8,372 bases of DNA. Origin: Candidatus Manganitrophaceae bacterium (lineage in GTDB: Bacteria > Nitrospirota > Nitrospiria > SBBL01 > Manganitrophaceae). The position numbers were made by a program, and so were the translations under genes. The notes under the pieces were generated by a model. It saw nothing but the letters and a program-made list of their open reading frames with translations, ran no database searches and was not told where the DNA came from. The stretch's first letter is position 1, and every line of letters starts with the position of its first letter. Location of the stretch: NCBI GenBank assembly GCA_004297235.1, contig SCUR01000266.1, positions 1 to 8,372 of the forward strand, written 5' to 3'. Positions 5,508 to 8,372 of this stretch are shown here, piece after piece.

Positions 5508-6354
5508 GGCCGACTCCCTCGACCGGATCGTTTGCAAGGGGGGAACGATCCGGCGCGACGGCACCACCCTCTCTTTTTCCGCCGTCCTTCCCGATCCCAT
5601 CCGAATGGTCTTGGTGATCGTCCACGGCCTGAGCGAGCACCGGGGACGATACCGGCGTCTTCAGCTCGATTTGGGAAAAGAAGGGTTTGCTTCTTACGCA
5701 TACGATCAGCGGGGATTCGGAGAGTCGGACGGCTCGCGGACCCATATGGAGCGATACACCGATATGCTCCTCGATCTCAAGCGGGTCGTCGAGTTTGTCC
5801 GGGAGGCGCATCCCGGTCGAAAGGTGGTAATCCTCGGCCACAGCTTCGGCGGCGCGGTCTCGGCCACCTTCTGCATCGATTATCCGAACGCGGCCGACGG
5901 GTTGGTCCTCTCCGCTCCCGCGTATGATGTTCCGGCGCTTCCCTTTCGTCTCCGGTTTATCGGGGTTCTGTTGAACCAGCTTCTCCCGTCGCGTCCGGTC
6001 CGTTACCCGAGTGTGCCGGAATGGCTGAGCCACGATCCGGAAATCGGGTTGGCGTTTAAAAACGATCCGCTGGTGCAACGGGCCGGGACCCCCCGTTTCT
6101 ATGTCGAGTTCGGAAAGATGAACGAGTATCTCCATCAACACGCCCCGAAGATCACCCTTCCGACCCTCCTCTTGCAGGGGAGCCAGGATCGGATCGTCTT
6201 CCCGTCGGGGGCGCGGGCCCTGTTCGAGCGGATCGGCGCCGCGAAAAAAAAGATTCTCTGGTACGACGGTTTTTATCATGAAGTCTTCAACGAGATCGGC
6301 CGGGAACAGGTGATCGCCGATGTCGTCGATTGGTTGAAGGAAACAGTGCAATGA
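5485..6354 (+). CDS. alpha/beta hydrolase, monoglyceride lipase/lysophospholipase-like
   Basis: This is a serine hydrolase of the Hydrolase_4 (PldB/monoacylglycerol lipase) type; members cleave monoacylglycerols, lysophospholipids or related esters. Counted from ATG 5485 (289 residues), the oxyanion-loop motif HGLSEHRGRY is at 47-56, DQRGFGESDG at 74-83 and the nucleophile elbow GHSFGG with Ser120 at 118-123. The acid is Asp235 in GSQDRIV and the base His265 in YHEVFNE. A variable cap segment lies between about 145 and 215. There is no signal peptide, so it should be cytoplasmic or loosely membrane-associated. The start is uncertain: TTG 5458, ATG 5461, ATG 5464, ATG 5485 and TTG 5497 are all in frame and none has a clear ribosome site, so translation probably depends on reinitiation after miaB. 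Triad and fold are clear; the substrate is not. Confidence 0.9.
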   Translation: MDGPLSDKADSLDRIVCKGGTIRRDGTTLSFSAVLPDPIRMVLVIVHGLSEHRGRYRRLQLDLGKEGFASYAYDQRGFGESDGSRTHMERYTDMLLDLKRVVEFVREAHPGRKVVILGHSFGGAVSATFCIDYPNAADGLVLSAPAYDVPALPFRLRFIGVLLNQLLPSRPVRYPSVPEWLSHDPEIGLAFKNDPLVQRAGTPRFYVEFGKMNEYLHQHAPKITLPTLLLQGSQDRIVFPSGARALFERIGAAKKKILWYDGFYHEVFNEIGREQVIADVVDWLKETVQ

Positions 6355-6950
6355 AGAAAGTTCTCCTGATGTGGTCTCTCTATCTCCTGATGGCCGGCGG
6401 CCCCGCCGGGGCGGCGGCCCTGCCGTCCGGCTTCGGCAAGGCGACCTGGGGGATGACGCAACCGGAATTCATGTCGGTGTACAAGGTGCAACTCATTCCC
6501 CCCAAGCAGATGAACGACATCGGACCCTGGGCGGTGCAGGGTCCCGCCCCCGGCGAGTTGACGATCTCGGGGGCGGTTCTGGGAGAGCCCGAGATTCGGT
6601 CGATCAGTCTTGGATTTCATCCGACGTTGGGGTTGACGATCATCCATGTCCGCTTCCGAGACACCAACAAGCCGGGGGAGATGGAAAGGCTTCTTCCGAA
6701 ATGGGCCGGCGCTTACGGAAAGCCGAAGGAGCAGCTCCCCGGACCCAAGGTGATCTGGGAAGATCAGCAGACCCACATTGAATTGACCTATCACACCGTC
6801 TCTCCCCGACATCCGACCCCCTCCGATCATCTCGCCTTGGTCCTCTGGAGCGTTCCGCTGATGGAGAAGATCGAGACCATCGGGGAGGAACCGCATATCC
6901 CCGACGTCGAAAAATTGGTCCCCATGCAGGAACCTCACCTCGAAAAATAA
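6351..6950 (+). CDS. exported protein of unknown function
   Basis: This 199-residue protein starts with a Sec-type signal peptide: basic MKK, a hydrophobic core to about residue 16, and an AGA-A site near 19-22. It has no lipobox cysteine, and the mature protein contains no cysteine, so a soluble periplasmic or secreted product is expected. The mature N-terminus SGFGKATWGMTQPEFMSVYK resembles a motif seen at the start of various uncharacterised exported proteins (a GxxWGM segment followed by a helix). ISLGFHPTLGLTIIHVRF and HIELTYHT look like beta strands. I cannot assign a family. The ATG overlaps the hydrolase stop as ATGA, and AAGGAA at 6337-6342 lies 8 nt upstream; the possible GTG-type start at 6330 would spoil the signal peptide. 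Tight coupling to the hydrolase suggests related function, perhaps in envelope lipid handling, but this is inference. Confidence 0.82.
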   Translation: MKKVLLMWSLYLLMAGGPAGAAALPSGFGKATWGMTQPEFMSVYKVQLIPPKQMNDIGPWAVQGPAPGELTISGAVLGEPEIRSISLGFHPTLGLTIIHVRFRDTNKPGEMERLLPKWAGAYGKPKEQLPGPKVIWEDQQTHIELTYHTVSPRHPTPSDHLALVLWSVPLMEKIETIGEEPHIPDVEKLVPMQEPHLEK

Positions 6951-6965
6951 TCATCAATATCGGAA

Positions 6966-6988
6966 CGCCCGGATCTTCCCTTCGGGCG
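6966..6988 (+). terminator. possible hairpin terminator after the exported-protein gene
   Basis: CGCCCG (6966-6971) pairs with CGGGCG (6983-6988) around an 11-nt loop, 16 nt after the stop codon of the exported protein. No T-run follows directly. The remaining spacer to 7128 contains a second small hairpin, GTAAG with CTTAC (7033-7046), a repeated CCCTTCGG at about 6978 and 7023, and an AT-richer stretch at 7068-7110 where a promoter for the lipoprotein gene would be expected; I see no convincing -35/-10 pair there. Confidence 0.3.
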
Positions 6989-7128
6989 CGCGACGTCCCT
7001 CTTTCGGCGTACATCCCTTTTGTCCCTTCGGAGTAAGGCGGCTTACGGATAGCGTGGAAGCGCGCTGAATTGGTAACCTTAATTACAGCGGCCATGTTGT
7101 TTACATTACCTGTGTGAGAAAGGTGCCT

Positions 7129-8372
7129 ATGAAGGGAGCGCTGTTTTTCCTCTTGACGGTCCTGCCTTTGGGAGTGGCGGCCTGCGGCGGAGGGGGAGCG
7201 GATCCGGCGTCGGACGGTCCGGGCGATGGGACGCAAGGGTCGTCGATCCAAATTACCCCGGGGCGTGCCGTTCTTTCCACCGGGAACCGGCAGACCTTCA
7301 AGGCCGAAGGGGCGGGGGGAGATCCGGCGGTCCGATGGGATCTTCAAGAGGGAGAGGCCGGCGGGTCGATCGCTCCCGACGGGAACTATACCGCCCCCGC
7401 GGCCCCCGGCGTCTATCATATAGTCGCCGTAAATCTGGCAGACCCGTCGGACCACGCAACCGCCGAGGTCGAGGTGGTCAAGTCGCCGGTTGTTTCCGTC
7501 GCCGTTGAACCGGCGGTGCTCACTCTTCCACCGGAAGGAAGCCGTCTTTTCACGGCTACGGTCTCATCCAGCGACCAGACCGCCGTCACCTGGTCGGTCG
7601 TCGAAGGGGAGATCGGCGGATCGGTCGATCCGCAAGGACATTACACCGCCCCCGCGACCCCCGGCACCTATCATGTCGTCGCGACGAGCGCCGCCGATCC
7701 GACCAAACAGGCCGAAGCGACGGTCCGGGTCCTCCCCCTTGAAAAAACGGCCCCTCGATTCGCTTACACCGTCAACTCCTTCTCGAACGATGTCTCGATC
7801 TTCTCAATCGATCCCGCTACCGGCGCTCCGGCGCAGATCGGCGCCATCGCCGCCGGGCGGGAGCCTTATACGGTCACGGTCGACCCGATGGGGCGATTTG
7901 TTTATGTGGGCAATTTTGGCTCGAACGATATTTCGATGTATGCCATCGACGGAACGACCGGTCTCTTGAATCCGCTCGGAACCGTTCAAACGGGGGCGGG
8001 GCCTTATTCAATCCGGGTCGACCCGTCCGGCCGTTTTGTTTACATGGCCAATGAAAATTCTTCCACCGACGTCTGGATCTATCAGCTCCACCCGGAGGGC
8101 GGCGCGCTGACGCCGATCGGAAGTGTCGAGGCCGGCATCAGCCCGATCTCCCTGGCCGTCGATCCGCTGGGAGGGTTCGTCTACGTCGCGAACAACAGCT
8201 CCGACGATCTTTCTATCTTTTCGGTCGACGCCGCGACAGGAAATTTATCGCCGATCGGAGCGCAGGCTGCCGGAAGAGCGCCCAATGCCGTGGCCGTCCA
8301 CCCGTCGGGCCGGTTTGTCTACGCCGCCAACTATGGGAGCGGCGATGTCTGGTCGTATCGGGTTGATCCGTC
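7129..8372 (+). CDS. lipoprotein with two Ig-like repeats and a lactonase-type beta-propeller (3' partial)
   Basis: The frame is open from ATG 7129 to the window end (414 codons, no stop). A lipoprotein signal peptide ends in VAAC with Cys19 as lipidated residue, followed by a Gly/Asp-rich linker. Two related Ig-like domains of the Big-2 kind follow, about 40-117 and 121-202. They share the segments GGSIAPDGNYTAPAAPG (78-94) and GGSVDPQGHYTAPATPG (163-179), exactly 85 residues apart. From about 208 come propeller blades marked by RFAYTVN, RFVYVGN, RFVYMAN, GFVYVAN and RFVYAAN at a 46-47-residue period, each preceded by VDPxGR-like turns. This is the YVTN/6-phosphogluconolactonase-like propeller pattern; at least four blades are present and more should follow. 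AAAGGTG at 7119-7125 is the likely ribosome site. It is probably an outer-membrane or surface binding protein; enzymatic lactonase activity is not implied. Confidence 0.9.
   Translation, partial: MKGALFFLLTVLPLGVAACGGGGADPASDGPGDGTQGSSIQITPGRAVLSTGNRQTFKAEGAGGDPAVRWDLQEGEAGGSIAPDGNYTAPAAPGVYHIVAVNLADPSDHATAEVEVVKSPVVSVAVEPAVLTLPPEGSRLFTATVSSSDQTAVTWSVVEGEIGGSVDPQGHYTAPATPGTYHVVATSAADPTKQAEATVRVLPLEKTAPRFAYTVNSFSNDVSIFSIDPATGAPAQIGAIAAGREPYTVTVDPMGRFVYVGNFGSNDISMYAIDGTTGLLNPLGTVQTGAGPYSIRVDPSGRFVYMANENSSTDVWIYQLHPEGGALTPIGSVEAGISPISLAVDPLGGFVYVANNSSDDLSIFSVDAATGNLSPIGAQAAGRAPNAVAVHPSGRFVYAANYGSGDVWSYRVDP

Noticed and set aside
5182..6351. Minus-strand open frame of 389 codons opposite miaB end and the hydrolase
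   Set aside because: Both genes on the + strand carry complete catalytic motifs here, and the minus translation is low-complexity and Arg/Pro/Ser-rich, typical of a shadow.
7490..7969. Plus-strand open frame of 159 codons within the lipoprotein region
   Set aside because: It is out of frame with the lipoprotein, which stays open from 7129 to the window end with clear domain repeats; the alternative is Arg/Ser/Pro-rich.
1..8372. CRISPR array, transposase, tRNA, rRNA or a recognisable defence system
   Set aside because: I saw no regularly spaced repeats, terminal inverted repeats with transposase motifs, tRNA-like folds or defence-gene signatures in the window.

Overview
The window is 8.4 kb of GC-rich, gene-dense bacterial DNA. 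All nine genes I support lie on the + strand, and strand shadows are extensive because the codons are GC-rich. The gene content is housekeeping: a molybdopterin-transferase relative, a rhodanese, a thioredoxin-fold [2Fe-2S] ferredoxin and two tRNA methylthiotransferases. Thioredoxin-like ferredoxins of this kind are best known from Aquificae, Nitrospirae, delta-proteobacteria and some other Gram-negatives. A signal-peptide protein and a lipoprotein fit a Gram-negative envelope. A Nitrospirota- or Desulfobacterota-like organism is a reasonable guess, but nothing here fixes the phylum.

Region 1-217 holds three adjacent GC-rich hairpins (1-92) and a promoter-like stretch. A 72-residue two-helix membrane protein (218-436) and a truncated, divergent MoeA-family protein (470-1480) follow, 33 nt apart. 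A 156-nt gap (1481-1636) carries a short hairpin and an AT-rich 12-nt perfect palindrome (1589-1600), just upstream of the rhodanese gene (1637-1996). Directly behind the rhodanese TAG, in the same frame, an unrecognised protein is encoded up to 2416. Its first ~40 codons have no ATG, GTG or TTG start, so its start codon is unusual or damaged. The ferredoxin (2423-2752) follows 6 nt later.

A 116-nt spacer with AATGCGGA repeats precedes mtaB (2869-4206). mtaB overlaps miaB (4203-5507) by 4 nt (ATGA). miaB overlaps an alpha/beta hydrolase gene of the monoglyceride-lipase type (5485-6354), which in turn overlaps an exported protein gene (6351-6950) by another ATGA. After a 178-nt spacer, a lipoprotein with two Ig-like repeats and a lactonase-type beta-propeller starts at 7129 and runs off the window end.

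The most coherent functional reading is sulfur and electron supply next to sulfur insertion. The rhodanese can carry persulfide, the ferredoxin can carry electrons, and MtaB and MiaB are the radical-SAM enzymes that need both to methylthiolate A37 of tRNAs. This link is inference from gene order. I found no mobile element, CRISPR array, tRNA or rRNA, and no clear anti-phage or other exotic system. The points most worth checking are the rhodanese/unknown-gene junction, the MoeA variant that lacks a conserved Asp and domain IV, and the sulfur-relay neighbourhood.
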